This document shows, piece by piece, positions 50,708-62,515 of a stretch of DNA of 64,000 nt (position 1 is the stretch's first letter; each line of letters opens with the position of its first letter). The notes under the pieces are model-generated. The model saw only the letters and a program-made list of their open reading frames with translations, made no database searches and was not told the DNA's origin. Source of the DNA: Pseudomonadota bacterium (GTDB taxonomy: Bacteria > Pseudomonadota > Gammaproteobacteria > Steroidobacterales > Steroidobacteraceae). A program made the translations under genes and the position numbers. Location: NCBI GenBank assembly GCA_018241505.1, contig JAFEDS010000013.1, positions 63,417 to 127,416 on the forward strand, read 5' to 3'.

Positions 50708-52744
50708 ATGAAGGATAAGCACGACGCCGGGAGACACAGGACTATGGGGGCCTCAGTTGCGGAGGCGATACTGGCGCTACCTCGCCAGCAGAAGCGACTG
50801 ATCATGCTCCTGGCCGACGCGGTTGCTATTCCAATCGCGCTGTGGGCCGCGTTGGCGCTCAAGTACGATCGGCTCGATCCCTTCCTGGAGCGCACTGCGC
50901 CATATTTTCTCATTGCACTGAGCGCCTCGCTCGTCGTTTTCTCCATGCTTGGCCTGTATCGGGCCGTCATCCGCTTCATGGGCCCGCGCTCCATGTTGAC
51001 GGTCGTCACCGGCGTGTCGCTGTCAGTTGCCGTGGTCATAGTGTTCGACCGCTTCGTGTCGAACGCAGTCATACCTCTGTCGGCGTTCGCCATCTTCTGG
51101 GCGCTCGCCTTGCTGTACACAGTCGGCAGCCGGTTCATGGTGCGGTATCTGTTCGCGGCGACCTTGAACGGCAAGTCAGCCGCCCGCGTGGCCATTTATG
51201 GAGCAGGCGACGCCGGCGCCCGGTTGTCGTCCGTCTTGCTCGGTGGTCCCGACTTTGAGCCGGTTGCCTTCATTGATGACAAGAAGTCGCTGCAGGGCAG
51301 CAGTATCAATGGCCTCACGGTATTTGGCCTGGACGCGCTGCCGAACATGGTCCGGCAGATGCGGATCGAACGGATCCTGCTGGCGATGCCGTCCGCCTCG
51401 CGGCGGCGGCGCCGCGAAATACTCACCGCTCTCGAGCCGTTGGGACTGCACGTACAGTCATTGCCACACCTCTCGGATCTGATCGCCGGCAAGGCGCACA
51501 TTGATGAGGTGCGCGACGTTGATGTGAGCGACCTGCTGGGCCGCGACCCCGTGCCGCCGAATCCACGGCTGTTCGGCTCCTGCATCCGCGGCAAGTGTGT
51601 TCTCGTCACCGGTGCGGGCGGCTCGATCGGCTCGGAGTTGTGCCGCCAGATCCTGCAGCTCTCGCCCAGCCGGCTCGTGCTGTTTGAGATGTCTGAAATC
51701 GCTCTGTACACCATTGAGCGCGAGCTCAATGAGATTGCCGCACGCGACCAGTTGGCGGTGGATGTCGTGCCGCTGCTCGGCAATGCACACCACCGGCAGC
51801 GCGTCCGCGAAGTGCTTTCGGCCTACGGCGTCCAAACCATCTATCACGCCGCCGCATACAAGCACGTACCGATTGTCGAGCACAACGTGATCGAAGGGAT
51901 TCACAACAACGTCATCAGCACATGGTACACGGCCGAGGCGGCCATCGAGACCGGTGTGGAAACCTTCGTCCTGATTTCAACCGACAAGGCGGTCAACCCC
52001 GCCAATGTCATGGGCGCCACGAAGCGGCTGGCCGAGTTGGTTCTGCAGGGCTTGCAGGAGCGCTCCAGCGGCACCCGTTTCTGCATGGTCCGTTTCGGTA
52101 ATGTGCTGGCCTCGTCCGGTTCGGTCGTGCCGCTGTTTCGCGAGCAGATTCGCCGTGGCGGACCCGTCACCGTCACGCATCCGGATGTCATCCGTTATTT
52201 CATGACCATTCCCGAAGCCGCCCAGCTCGTCATCCAGGCGGGCTCCATGGCGAAGGGCGGCGATGTGTTCGTGTTGGATATGGGGCGGCCGGTGCGCATC
52301 GATGACCTGGCGCGCCGTATGGTCAACCTGATGGGCCTCACCGTCAGGACTGCCGACAATCCCGAAGGTGACATCGAGATCGAATACACCGGTTTGCGCA
52401 CGGCCGAGAAGCTCTTCGAGGAGCTGCTCATTGGCACCAACGTGACCGGCACCGATCATCCCATGATCCTGCGGGCCATTGAGCACCGCTTACCGTGGAT
52501 GCGGATGCAACAGATCCTGAACGATCTGCTGATCGCGCTGTCGGGCTTTGACTGCCACCGGGCTCTGGGAATGCTGACGGAGTCCGTTGCGGAGTACAAC
52601 GGACAGGGAATGGAGATCAGCGACTACGTTTGGACGCGAAAGCAGGTCCTTCCGCATGCCTCCGACGCCAAGATCGCCGATTTCGTCGCCAAGCGCCGCA
52701 GCTCCGAAGCCGGCAAGCCGGGACACGAGCAGCGGCCTGCCTGA
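50708..52744 (+). CDS. wbpM: WbpM-type membrane UDP-GlcNAc 4,6-dehydratase
   Basis: A 678-residue protein: four N-terminal membrane segments (about 35-150), a first Rossmann-like part with VAIYGAGDAGARLS, and a C-terminal dehydratase domain with VLVTGAGGSIGSELCRQIL, ISTDKAVNPANVMGATKRL and VRFGNVLASSGSVVPLF. WbpM makes UDP-4-keto-6-deoxy-GlcNAc, the precursor reduced by WbpV for WbpL. It has its own promoter region. ATG 50708 follows GGGGAG. Confidence 0.9.
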   Translation: MKDKHDAGRHRTMGASVAEAILALPRQQKRLIMLLADAVAIPIALWAALALKYDRLDPFLERTAPYFLIALSASLVVFSMLGLYRAVIRFMGPRSMLTVVTGVSLSVAVVIVFDRFVSNAVIPLSAFAIFWALALLYTVGSRFMVRYLFAATLNGKSAARVAIYGAGDAGARLSSVLLGGPDFEPVAFIDDKKSLQGSSINGLTVFGLDALPNMVRQMRIERILLAMPSASRRRRREILTALEPLGLHVQSLPHLSDLIAGKAHIDEVRDVDVSDLLGRDPVPPNPRLFGSCIRGKCVLVTGAGGSIGSELCRQILQLSPSRLVLFEMSEIALYTIERELNEIAARDQLAVDVVPLLGNAHHRQRVREVLSAYGVQTIYHAAAYKHVPIVEHNVIEGIHNNVISTWYTAEAAIETGVETFVLISTDKAVNPANVMGATKRLAELVLQGLQERSSGTRFCMVRFGNVLASSGSVVPLFREQIRRGGPVTVTHPDVIRYFMTIPEAAQLVIQAGSMAKGGDVFVLDMGRPVRIDDLARRMVNLMGLTVRTADNPEGDIEIEYTGLRTAEKLFEELLIGTNVTGTDHPMILRAIEHRLPWMRMQQILNDLLIALSGFDCHRALGMLTESVAEYNGQGMEISDYVWTRKQVLPHASDAKIADFVAKRRSSEAGKPGHEQRPA

Positions 52745-52827
52745 GCCACGTCCGGCGCGTTCCGGGCCAGCCTGAGCCCGAGCTGAAGCTCGAGCCTCGA
52801 TTTGCAGCGCAATAAGTCCGGTCCCGC

Positions 52828-52856
52828 TTGAGGGTCAGGCGGCCGTGCTTTACTAT
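52828..52856 (+). promoter_or_regulatory. Promoter of ugd-manC-manB
   Basis: -35 TTGAGG (52828-52833), 17-base spacer, -10 TACTAT (52851-52856), 38 bases before the ugd ATG. Confidence 0.55.
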
Positions 52857-52894
52857 TTCTATTCTTTCCCCCTTACTACTCAAGAACTTACGGA

Positions 52895-54235
52895 ATGCGT
52901 GTAACCATTTTCGGCTCCGGCTATGTGGGCCTCGTGACGGGTGCCTGTCTGGCGGATGCGGGCAACCATGTCGTTTGTGTTGATGTCGACCAGGGCAAGA
53001 TCGAACGGTTGAAGCGGGGCGAGATCCCGATCCACGAGCCCGGGCTCGATGAGCTGATCAAGCGCAATGCAGAAGCCGGGCGCATCGAGTTCACCACCGA
53101 TGCGGTCAAGGGCGTGGAGCACGGTCTCTTTCAGCTCATTGCGGTGGGCACGCCCCCCGATGAGGATGGGTCCGCCGACCTGCGTTACGTGTTGAGTGCT
53201 GCGCGGACGATCGCAACACACATGAACCGTTATGCGGTCGTCATCACGAAGTCGACGGTGCCGGTCGGTACCGCTGACAAGGTGCGCGCCGAGTTGACCA
53301 AGACGCTGGCCGGGCGGGGTGCCAACGTTGAGTTTGATGTCGTCTCCAACCCCGAATTCCTCAAGGAAGGCGCTGCGATCCAGGACTTCATGAAGCCTGA
53401 TCGCGTCGTCGTCGGCACCGACAACCCACGGACGACGGAGCTGATGCGCGCCCTGTACGAGCCGTTCATCCGCAACCACGACCGCCTGATTGTCATGGAC
53501 ATCCGCTCGTCCGAGCTGACCAAGTACGCGGCCAATGCCATGCTCGCCACGAAAATCAGCTTCATGAACGAGCTGTCCAACATTGCCGAGCGCCTGGGCG
53601 CCGATATCGAGAAGGTGCGTGTGGGCATCGGCTCCGATCCGCGCATCGGCTACAGTTTCATCTATCCGGGTACGGGCTACGGTGGCTCGTGTTTCCCCAA
53701 GGATGTGCAGGCGTTGATCCGCTCGGCCCACGAAGTAGGTCACACTCCGGGCATCCTCGATGCGGTCGAGTCGGTCAACAACCGGCAGAAGCAGGTGCTC
53801 GTCCACAAGATGAAACGCCACTTCGCCGACCAGCTCAAAGGCAGGACCATTGCCCTGTGGGGCCTGGCATTCAAACCCAATACGGATGACATGCGCGAGG
53901 CGCCGGCCCGCGCCATCATCGACCTGTTGCACGAGGCGGGCGCCAAGGTCCGCGCCTATGACCCGGTTGCCGGCGCCGAGGCCCGGCGGATCTACGGTGA
54001 CCGCCCGGACTTCGTTATCACGAAGAATGCCTATGAGGCGGCCGATGGGGCGGATGCCTTGTGCATAGTCACCGAGTGGCAGGAGTTCCGCAGCCCGGAT
54101 TTCGACCGGCTGAAGCAGATCTTGAAGTCAGCCCTCATTTTTGATGGCCGAAATCTTTATGATCCGGGCATGGTGGGTCGTTTCGGCTTCACGTACTACG
54201 CGATCGGGCGAGGTAAAGCCGCCACCCCCAACTGA
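52895..54235 (+). CDS. ugd: UDP-glucose 6-dehydrogenase
   Basis: A 446-residue dehydrogenase: [20 protein letters not shown] cofactor loop, [22 protein letters not shown], and [12 protein letters not shown] with the catalytic C266. It makes UDP-glucuronate from UDP-glucose, a direct supply of uronic acid to the polymer. Promoter at 52828; manC follows after 23 bases. Confidence 0.92.
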   Translation: MRVTIFGSGYVGLVTGACLADAGNHVVCVDVDQGKIERLKRGEIPIHEPGLDELIKRNAEAGRIEFTTDAVKGVEHGLFQLIAVGTPPDEDGSADLRYVLSAARTIATHMNRYAVVITKSTVPVGTADKVRAELTKTLAGRGANVEFDVVSNPEFLKEGAAIQDFMKPDRVVVGTDNPRTTELMRALYEPFIRNHDRLIVMDIRSSELTKYAANAMLATKISFMNELSNIAERLGADIEKVRVGIGSDPRIGYSFIYPGTGYGGSCFPKDVQALIRSAHEVGHTPGILDAVESVNNRQKQVLVHKMKRHFADQLKGRTIALWGLAFKPNTDDMREAPARAIIDLLHEAGAKVRAYDPVAGAEARRIYGDRPDFVITKNAYEAADGADALCIVTEWQEFRSPDFDRLKQILKSALIFDGRNLYDPGMVGRFGFTYYAIGRGKAATPN

Positions 54236-54258
54236 TAACACAGTAGCCCAGGTGCCTG

Positions 54259-55689
54259 ATGCTGACACCAGTCATTCTTTCCGGGGGAGCGGGTACGCGG
54301 TTGTGGCCGCTGTCCCGTGAGTTATATCCGAAGCAACTCCTGGCCCTGACCGGCGAGCGTACCATGTTGCAGCAGACAGCCCTGCGGCTGTCGGGACTGG
54401 CCGCGGCCTCCCCGGTGGTCGTTTGCAATGAGGCGCACCGGTTCCTGGTCGCCGAGCAGCTTCGACAGTTGAAAACGGACACCCGGGCCGTCGTGCTCGA
54501 GCCCTTCGGGCGCAACACGGCTCCGGCCATCGCGCTCGCCGCCCTCGCAGCGTTGAAAATAGCGGCCGGGGAGGACCCCGAGCTGCTGATTCTGCCGGCA
54601 GACCATGTGATCCGGGATGTGCCGGCCTTTCAGAAGGCGGTTCGGGTAGCACTGCCGGCGGTCCAACAGGGCAAGCTCGTGACCTTCGGCATCGTGCCGA
54701 GCGCGCCCGAGACCGGTTATGGTTATATCCAACGTGGCACTGAAACCGCCGCCGCCGCGGGGTTGTTTCAGATCGCCCGCTTTGTCGAAAAACCGAACCT
54801 CGAACGCGCGCAGCAGTTCCTGCAGTCAGGCGACTACCTGTGGAACAGCGGCATGTTCATGTTCCGCGCCAGCCGCTATCTGCACGAGCTCGAGAAATTC
54901 GCCCCCGAAATCGCGCGCGTCTGCCGCGCCGCCTTCGAGAACGCGAAGTCCGATCTGGACTTCATGCGCGTCGATGCCAAAACGTTTGAAAACTGTCCCA
55001 GCGATTCGATCGATTACGCCGTGATGGAAAAAACCTCCGACGCCGTCGTCGTGCCGCTGGCCGCGGGTTGGAGTGATGTTGGTTCCTGGTCGGCGCTGCA
55101 CGAGGCCTGTGACTCGGACGGTCATGGCAACGTGTCGCGGGGCGATGTCATATTCGAGGATTCCAACGGAAACTATCTGTACGCCGAGAGCCGGCTGGTG
55201 GCCACGGTGGGCCTGCGCGACCACGTGGTCGTCGAAACGAAAGATGCCGTGCTGGTCGCGCCGAAAGACCGCGTCCAGGACGTGAAGAAGCTGGTGACGC
55301 GGCTCAAGGAAGCCGGCCGCTACGAGCACTCGCTGCACCGCGAGGTTTTCCGGCCTTGGGGCAGCTACGACAGCATTGAGAACGGCGAACGCTTCCAGGT
55401 GAAGCGCTTGAAGGTGAAGCCGGGTGCAACACTGTCCCTGCAGATGCATCACCACCGCGCGGAGCACTGGATTGTCGTGTCGGGGACGGCGCGCATCACG
55501 CGGGGGGAAGAGGTATTCCTGCTGGAGGAAAACCAGTCCACGTACATCCCCATAGGCGTGAAACACAGGATTGAAAACCCGGGCATGATCCCGTTGCACA
55601 TCATTGAGGTGCAGTCGGGCTCGTATCTGGGCGAGGACGACATCGTGCGCTTCGATGATCGCTACGGCCGGCAGGGGACCACCAACTGA
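54259..55689 (+). CDS. manC: Mannose-1-P guanylyltransferase / mannose-6-P isomerase
   Basis: A 476-residue bifunctional ManC/Alg[19 protein letters not shown] (GTP loop), FVEKP, and a C-terminal type II isomerase cupin (about 330-470: [29 protein letters not shown]). It makes GDP-mannose with the phosphomutase that follows. One-base overlap with manB. Confidence 0.92.
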   Translation: MLTPVILSGGAGTRLWPLSRELYPKQLLALTGERTMLQQTALRLSGLAAASPVVVCNEAHRFLVAEQLRQLKTDTRAVVLEPFGRNTAPAIALAALAALKIAAGEDPELLILPADHVIRDVPAFQKAVRVALPAVQQGKLVTFGIVPSAPETGYGYIQRGTETAAAAGLFQIARFVEKPNLERAQQFLQSGDYLWNSGMFMFRASRYLHELEKFAPEIARVCRAAFENAKSDLDFMRVDAKTFENCPSDSIDYAVMEKTSDAVVVPLAAGWSDVGSWSALHEACDSDGHGNVSRGDVIFEDSNGNYLYAESRLVATVGLRDHVVVETKDAVLVAPKDRVQDVKKLVTRLKEAGRYEHSLHREVFRPWGSYDSIENGERFQVKRLKVKPGATLSLQMHHHRAEHWIVVSGTARITRGEEVFLLEENQSTYIPIGVKHRIENPGMIPLHIIEVQSGSYLGEDDIVRFDDRYGRQGTTN

Positions 55690-57041
55690 TGAATCTCAAC
55701 TCCTTCAAGGCCTATGACGTTCGCGGGCGCATCCCGGACGAAATCAATGAAACCCTGGCCTATGACATCGGCCGTGCCTATGCGGCGTTCGTGAAGCCCC
55801 GCCGGGTTGCGGTTGGATACGACATTCGCCTGTCGAGCCCGCAGCTCGCCAAGGCGCTCAAGCGCGGACTGCTCGACAGCGGTTGCGATGTCCTCGATAT
55901 CGGGTTGTGGGGCACTGAAGGTTCCTATTTCGCGGCGTTCGCCGAGAAGCTCGATGGCGGCATCATGGTCACCGCCAGTCACAATCCGCCCGACTACAAC
56001 GGGATGAAGTTTGTGCGCGAGCAAGCGCGGCCCATCAGCGGCGATACCGGACTGCAACAAATGAAGGCGCTCATTGAGGCGCAGTCGTTTCCGCCCAAGG
56101 CGGCGCAGCCCGGCGTCGAACGTCCGCTCGACTTGCGCCAGAGCTATCTCGATCACCTGTTGAGCTACATCGACCGCTCGAAGCTCAAACCCATGAAAGT
56201 CGTGGTGAACGCCGGCAACGGCGGGGCAGGGCTGATTGTCGACCAGATCGAGCGCTTTTTGCCGTTCGAGTTTGTAAAGGTTAACCACGAGCCGGACGGA
56301 ACGTTTCCAAACGGCATTCCCAACCCGATGATCATTGAGAATCAGGCCGCCACCGCCGATGTCGTGCGTAAAACCAAGGCGGCTGTGGGACTGGCCTGGG
56401 ATGGCGATTACGACCGCTGTTTTTTCTTCGACGAGCAGGGGCAGTTCATTGAGGGGTACTACCTCGTGGGCCTGCTTGCGGAAGTGTTTTTGAAGCGGGA
56501 GCCGGGTGCGCGCATCGTTCACGATCCGCGGTTGACGTGGAATACCCAGGAAATTGTGAAGCGAAACGGAGGTGTCCCGGTCCTGTGCAAGTCCGGTCAT
56601 GCCTTCATCAAGCAGAAGATGCGCGAAGTGGATGGCGCCTATGGCGGCGAGATGAGTGCCCACCACTACTTCCGGCAGTTCTCCTACTGTGATAGCGGCA
56701 TGATTCCCTGGCTGCTGGTGCTGCAGGTGATTTCCGAGAGTGGCAAGAGCCTGTCCGAGCTCGTAGGCGAGCGGATGCGGCTTTTTCCAGCCAGCGGTGA
56801 GATCAACCGGCGCCTGAACGGCGATTCGAAGGCGATTCTGGCCCGGGTGAAGGGTCTGTACGAGAAGAATGCCACCGGCCTCGATTTCACCGACGGCCTG
56901 TCCGTTGAGTTTCCCCAGTGGCGCTTCAACCTCCGTGGCTCGAACACGGAACCGCTCGTCCGACTCAACGTCGAGTCGCGCGGCGATGTGGGCCTGATGC
57001 AGGAAAAGACGGCTGAATTGCTGGCCCTGCTGGATTCCTGA
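55689..57041 (+). CDS. manB: Phosphomannomutase/phosphoglucomutase
   Basis: A 450-residue phosphohexomutase. The phospho-serine is S97 in VTASHNPPDYNG, the metal loop is AWDGDYDRCFFFD and the C-terminal domain has LRGSNTEPLVRLNVES. It supplies Man-1-P (and possibly Glc-1-P) for ManC and Ugd routes. No dedicated phosphoglucosamine mutase is seen in the leg cluster, so it could serve there too (inference). Confidence 0.9.
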   Translation: MNLNSFKAYDVRGRIPDEINETLAYDIGRAYAAFVKPRRVAVGYDIRLSSPQLAKALKRGLLDSGCDVLDIGLWGTEGSYFAAFAEKLDGGIMVTASHNPPDYNGMKFVREQARPISGDTGLQQMKALIEAQSFPPKAAQPGVERPLDLRQSYLDHLLSYIDRSKLKPMKVVVNAGNGGAGLIVDQIERFLPFEFVKVNHEPDGTFPNGIPNPMIIENQAATADVVRKTKAAVGLAWDGDYDRCFFFDEQGQFIEGYYLVGLLAEVFLKREPGARIVHDPRLTWNTQEIVKRNGGVPVLCKSGHAFIKQKMREVDGAYGGEMSAHHYFRQFSYCDSGMIPWLLVLQVISESGKSLSELVGERMRLFPASGEINRRLNGDSKAILARVKGLYEKNATGLDFTDGLSVEFPQWRFNLRGSNTEPLVRLNVESRGDVGLMQEKTAELLALLDS

Positions 57042-57069
57042 AGCAGGAACGTTACTTGCTCAGCACGCG

Positions 57070-57456
57070 ATGATGGAACCCAAGTCGATACGCGTCCTGA
57101 TCGCCGAAAACCATCGCGACCTCAGCGAGGTGATGAGCCAGCTCATTGATACGGAACCCGACATGCACTGTGTCGGGCAGGTCAGCGATGCTGCCGAAGT
57201 GCTGCCTCGGGCGCGTGAGTCGTCCGCCAACGCGGTCATCCTCGATCTCACGCTGCAGGGCGGCAGCGGCTTGCCCCTGATCGAGCAGCTCACCAGCGCC
57301 ATCCCCGAGTTGCGAGTGATTGTGTTCAGCGGCCTGGCCAATAGCGAAGAAGTGTCCCGCGAGGCCAAACGCCGCGGTGCGGCCGCGTACGTGTGCAAGG
57401 GATGTGACATCCAGGTCCTGTTCGACGCGCTGCGAACACCTGCAACCGCAAGCTGA
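57070..57456 (+). CDS. Single-domain response regulator (CheY-like receiver)
   Basis: A 128-residue lone receiver domain. The phospho-acceptor is about D59 (VILDLTLQGGSG), with VIVFSGLAN (Ser) and YVCKGCD (Lys). The acidic pair at the N-terminus, normally DD or ED, reads EN (IAENHRD), so Mg binding may be weakened. No output domain and no kinase beside it. Role unknown; it lies just after manB. Confidence 0.78.
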   Translation: MMEPKSIRVLIAENHRDLSEVMSQLIDTEPDMHCVGQVSDAAEVLPRARESSANAVILDLTLQGGSGLPLIEQLTSAIPELRVIVFSGLANSEEVSREAKRRGAAAYVCKGCDIQVLFDALRTPATAS

Positions 57457-57683
57457 GCCCCTGGGTCCGGCAGCCGGGTCCCATGGGGGCCAGTCCTGCC
57501 GGATAATGATACGATTGTGCGGTATGCATCAGTTTTCAAATCCCAGCGCGTGGTACAACCGCCCGCGGGCCGTGCTGCGGCCCTGCAATCAAGTAGTTGA
57601 TAGCATCTGTCTGCTCGGAGACACACTGGTCGCTGGTGTCGTCGGCAGGTAATTTTCCGTCCCAAACTGCAAAGGGGCTACTC

Positions 57684-58205
57684 ATGGCGCTCTGGAAAGA
57701 TACGACCTCTCAGCCCGGCACGACGCCGGCGCAAAACTTCACCAACCCGGCCCCGCCGCCGACCCGAGAGCCGGAGAAGACTAACGTCGCACCGCTCAGT
57801 GCCGACGCCGCCCGCCGCCCGGTGAAGGAAACTCAGAGGCTCGACATGAAAGAATCGGTCATTGCTTCCGATCTGACCATCGAGGGCAAGATCATCGGCT
57901 CCGGCCACGTCCGGATTGCCGGCCGCTTCAAAGGCGACGTCGCTGTTGACGGCAATGTGACGCTCGATACGGGCGCGCACCTGGAAGGCCAGGTCAAGGC
58001 AAGCGTCGTCGTCGTCGGTGGCGAGCTCATCGGCAACATCGAGAACGCCAAGCGCGTCGAGTTGCTCGAGGGTGGCGTCATCAGCGGCGACGTGAAGGCA
58101 GGCTCTCTCACCGTTGCCGCCGGTTCGCGCATGCGCGGCCAGGTCGAGTTCGGGTGGGACAGCGAAGGCCGTAGCTCTGCCAAGGGATACGGCACCGGTT
58201 CATGA
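57684..58205 (+). CDS. Bactofilin
   Basis: A 173-residue bactofilin. A Pro/Thr-rich N-terminal tail (about 1-50) precedes the beta-helix core (about 58-155: SVIASDLTIEGKIIGSGHVR, VTLDTGAHLEGQV, GGVISGDVKAGSLTV). Bactofilins polymerise into cytoplasmic filaments that place envelope enzymes. ATG 57684 has AAGGGG upstream. It overlaps the zinc-ribbon gene (ATGA). Confidence 0.88.
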   Translation: MALWKDTTSQPGTTPAQNFTNPAPPPTREPEKTNVAPLSADAARRPVKETQRLDMKESVIASDLTIEGKIIGSGHVRIAGRFKGDVAVDGNVTLDTGAHLEGQVKASVVVVGGELIGNIENAKRVELLEGGVISGDVKAGSLTVAAGSRMRGQVEFGWDSEGRSSAKGYGTGS

Positions 58206-58813
58206 GTGTAGCCTCTCGCCCGGTATCCACGGGCAAGACGCGCACCTGTCCGCACTGCAAGGCGACGATTCTCGAAAGCCTCAGTATCTGCCCGGGCTGC
58301 ATGCACCACCTGCGCTTCGACTCGGAAGCAGCGAAGCGACAGGTGGCGGCTGCGCCGGCGTTACGTGTCGAGGGGATCATCCGGCATCCCCCGAACGAGC
58401 AGCCGCTCGAGTATTTTGTGATCATTGCCATCCGCAACGACCGCGGCGAGGAAGTCACTCGCCAGGTCGTGAATGTCGGCGCCCTCCAAGCCGCCGAAAA
58501 GCGAACCTTCACGATGTCGGTGGAAGTCCTTCCACCCTCGGCTCCAGTTCCCCCTCAGAAGCAGAACACCCCGGTTAGCACCGGTACAGGGACGTTCAGG
58601 ACCCCGACCGTTCCCTCGCAGCCGCCTCAGCCGGCTCCCGCACAGGCGAAGACAGTTACGCCCCCTGCCGCCGCAGCGCCGCCAACGGCACCGAAAGGCC
58701 TGGCGCCCTCGAGTGCCGGCCCGAGCAGCCCGCCCAACCCGCCGAGCTCTGCCAAGCCGCAGAGCGGCTATGTGTTGAAGCCGCCCAGTCCGGGCGGACC
58801 CAAACGCCACTAG
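58202..58813 (+). CDS. Zinc-ribbon protein with Pro-rich tail, unknown function
   Basis: A 203-residue protein. Two CxxC-type pairs (CPHCKA, CPGCM) form a likely zinc ribbon at 16-34, then a small beta-rich part (about 50-115, RVEGIIRHPPNEQPLEYFVI), then a long Pro/Ala/Ser tail (about 116-203) that looks disordered. No signal peptide. Translation coupled to the bactofilin by ATGA, so it is a likely partner, but I do not recognise the family. Confidence 0.7.
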   Translation: MSVASRPVSTGKTRTCPHCKATILESLSICPGCMHHLRFDSEAAKRQVAAAPALRVEGIIRHPPNEQPLEYFVIIAIRNDRGEEVTRQVVNVGALQAAEKRTFTMSVEVLPPSAPVPPQKQNTPVSTGTGTFRTPTVPSQPPQPAPAQAKTVTPPAAAAPPTAPKGLAPSSAGPSSPPNPPSSAKPQSGYVLKPPSPGGPKRH

Positions 58814-58871
58814 CTCATTGCCCCGGCCTCCCTGGCCGCGCCACCCAAGCGGGCGCCGTATCCTGTTTCCG

Positions 58872-58895
58872 CGTTATATTCTCCCAGATATACCG
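58872..58895 (+). promoter_or_regulatory. ModE-like molybdate operator
   Basis: CGTTATAT-N8-ATATACCG. ModE boxes have the core CGTTATAT with its mirror image ATATAACG at this spacing; the right arm here differs at one base. It ends 14 bases before the modA start. Confidence 0.6.
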
Positions 58896-58909
58896 TGGGA
58901 GGATTGAGC

Positions 58910-59662
58910 GTGGTTCGGATCTTTGCCTGGCTGCTGGTCGCGGGTGTACTCAGCGGTACCACCGCTGCGGTTGCCGAGGAAACCCCCGTCCTGGTGTTCG
59001 ACGCCGCCTCACTGACCAACGTCATCGACGACATGGCAAAGGCCTTCACCGACAAAACAAAGCTGCCCGTGAAATCCTCACCGGCTGCCAGCTCGGCACT
59101 CGCCAGGCAGATTGAAGCCGGTGCGCCCGCCGATGTGTTTTTTTCCGCGGACCTCGAGTGGATGGATTACCTCGACCAGAAGAAGCTCTTGAAGGCGGGC
59201 AGCCGTCACGACGTCGTGGGCAATTCGCTCGTGCTGATTGCTCCGGCTGACAGCGCGGTGACCATCAAGTTGAAGCAGGGCGTCGATCTTGGCTCCGGAA
59301 AGATTGCTACCGGTGATCCGGACTCGGTACCCGTGGGCAAGTATGCAAAGGCCGCACTGAAGAAGCTGGACGTCTGGGACAAGGTGTCGGGCCACATTGT
59401 CCGCGCCGAGAATGTTCGTGCGGCGCTTGCGTTTGTTGCGCGCGCGGAGGTGCCGTTAGGCATTGTCTACAAGACCGACGCGCTCGCGGAAAAGAAGGTG
59501 CGCATTGTCGCCGAGTTTCCGCGGGACACCTATTCACCCATCACGTACCCCATCGCGGTGACGACTCACGGCGGCGCGGCCGCACAGCAGTTTGTGGACT
59601 TCGTGCGCAGCAAGCCCGCACGCGAGATCTTCGAGAAGTACGGATTCGCACCGCTTCATTGA
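58910..59662 (+). CDS. modA: Molybdate ABC transporter substrate-binding protein
   Basis: A 250-residue periplasmic protein with a signal peptide (VRIFAWLLVAGVLSGTTAAVA). Family segments: FDAASLTNVIDDMAKAF, SPAASSALARQIEAGAPADVFF, and the C-terminal PIAVTTHG. ModA binds molybdate or tungstate for ModBC, but no modB or modC follows, so this copy is orphaned or its partners are elsewhere. GTG 58910 is chosen because GGGAGGA lies six bases upstream; an earlier GTG (58895) lies in the ModE-like box. Confidence 0.88.
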   Translation: MVRIFAWLLVAGVLSGTTAAVAEETPVLVFDAASLTNVIDDMAKAFTDKTKLPVKSSPAASSALARQIEAGAPADVFFSADLEWMDYLDQKKLLKAGSRHDVVGNSLVLIAPADSAVTIKLKQGVDLGSGKIATGDPDSVPVGKYAKAALKKLDVWDKVSGHIVRAENVRAALAFVARAEVPLGIVYKTDALAEKKVRIVAEFPRDTYSPITYPIAVTTHGGAAAQQFVDFVRSKPAREIFEKYGFAPLH

Positions 59663-59739
59663 ATGTGAGTTGATTCGCGGGCCGCGCCTGGGTTCTGGGG
59701 CGCCCACCCCGGCTGCGTCTGCGGTACGATCGGACCCGC

Positions 59740-61637
<1,898 letters not shown>

Positions 61638-61641
<4 letters not shown>

Positions 61642-62492
61642 CCGCGTGGCCGTGAGTTTCCCGCGTGCGAAGCACCCCACGCATGTAGGGTCCGAGCGGC
61701 TACGGACGACGGGCATAACAACACGCATTTGGCCAACGCGTCGGCGACAAGGGCTGTGCTGGCGATGACAGCGGCGTAAGTTGTTGCGAATGGGGAGGTG
61801 TGCGCGTCACCTACTGAAAGGTGCATGTGCGACTCGTCGTGGCCGGGTCGGCGATCGTGGACGTAGTAGCCCTGGTGCTCGGCCGGTCGTTGCTGCGATC
61901 CCGCATCGCTCACGGCCAGCGCGGCATCCGTTAATTCCACGCTGGTTAACTCACCCGCAGGCCCTCGTAAAAACACCGGTTCCGCGCGTGGACCAAACAC
62001 TCGCAAGTCTCCGCCTGCATTGACCAACCCAGCGGTGCATCCGGCCGCCAGCAGTGATTCAACAGCACAGTCCACCGCATAGCCCTTCGCGAACCCCCCG
62101 AAGTCGAGTGCCACGGGCATATGGCAAACAACCTCGGTCTCGTCACCCGAGACGTGTATGTCGCTCAACCGTCCCGGTCGGGCAGGCAGGCACGGGTCGA
62201 AGACGCCATCGGTGAGGCTGTGGAGCTGGCGTGCAAGATCCAGCAATCGCCCGACGCTGGGATGGACCTGAGCGGGAACGTGCAGGGGAGACCCATTGAT
62301 TCTCGCCAAGTCGCTGCCTGCTTTGTGGGGGTGCATGCGGCAGTCAACGTGAGAAATCGCCTCATAGGCGGCTTCAATGGCGGCTTCCGCGCGGCGAGAG
62401 GAGTCGGCGGTTGCCTCAATGGCAACCAGCGTACCGAGCGAGACTCGAAGCCGCTTGACCGTACTCACAGAAGCGTCGAGAATGATTCGCAT
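61638..62492 (-). CDS. apbE: FAD:protein FMN transferase ApbE
   Basis: A 284-residue flavin transferase: LDFGGFAKGYAVDCAV, LVNAGGDLRVFG, and TALVADALAKCVL near the metal site. It links FMN to a threonine or serine of partner proteins, and a divergent FMN-binding gene is beside it. No obvious lipoprotein signal. ATG 62492 chosen; a TTG at 62507 would overlap the neighbour. Confidence 0.85.
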
Positions 62493-62515
62493 TTGCGTTA
62501 TTGTCAAGGCGCCCT

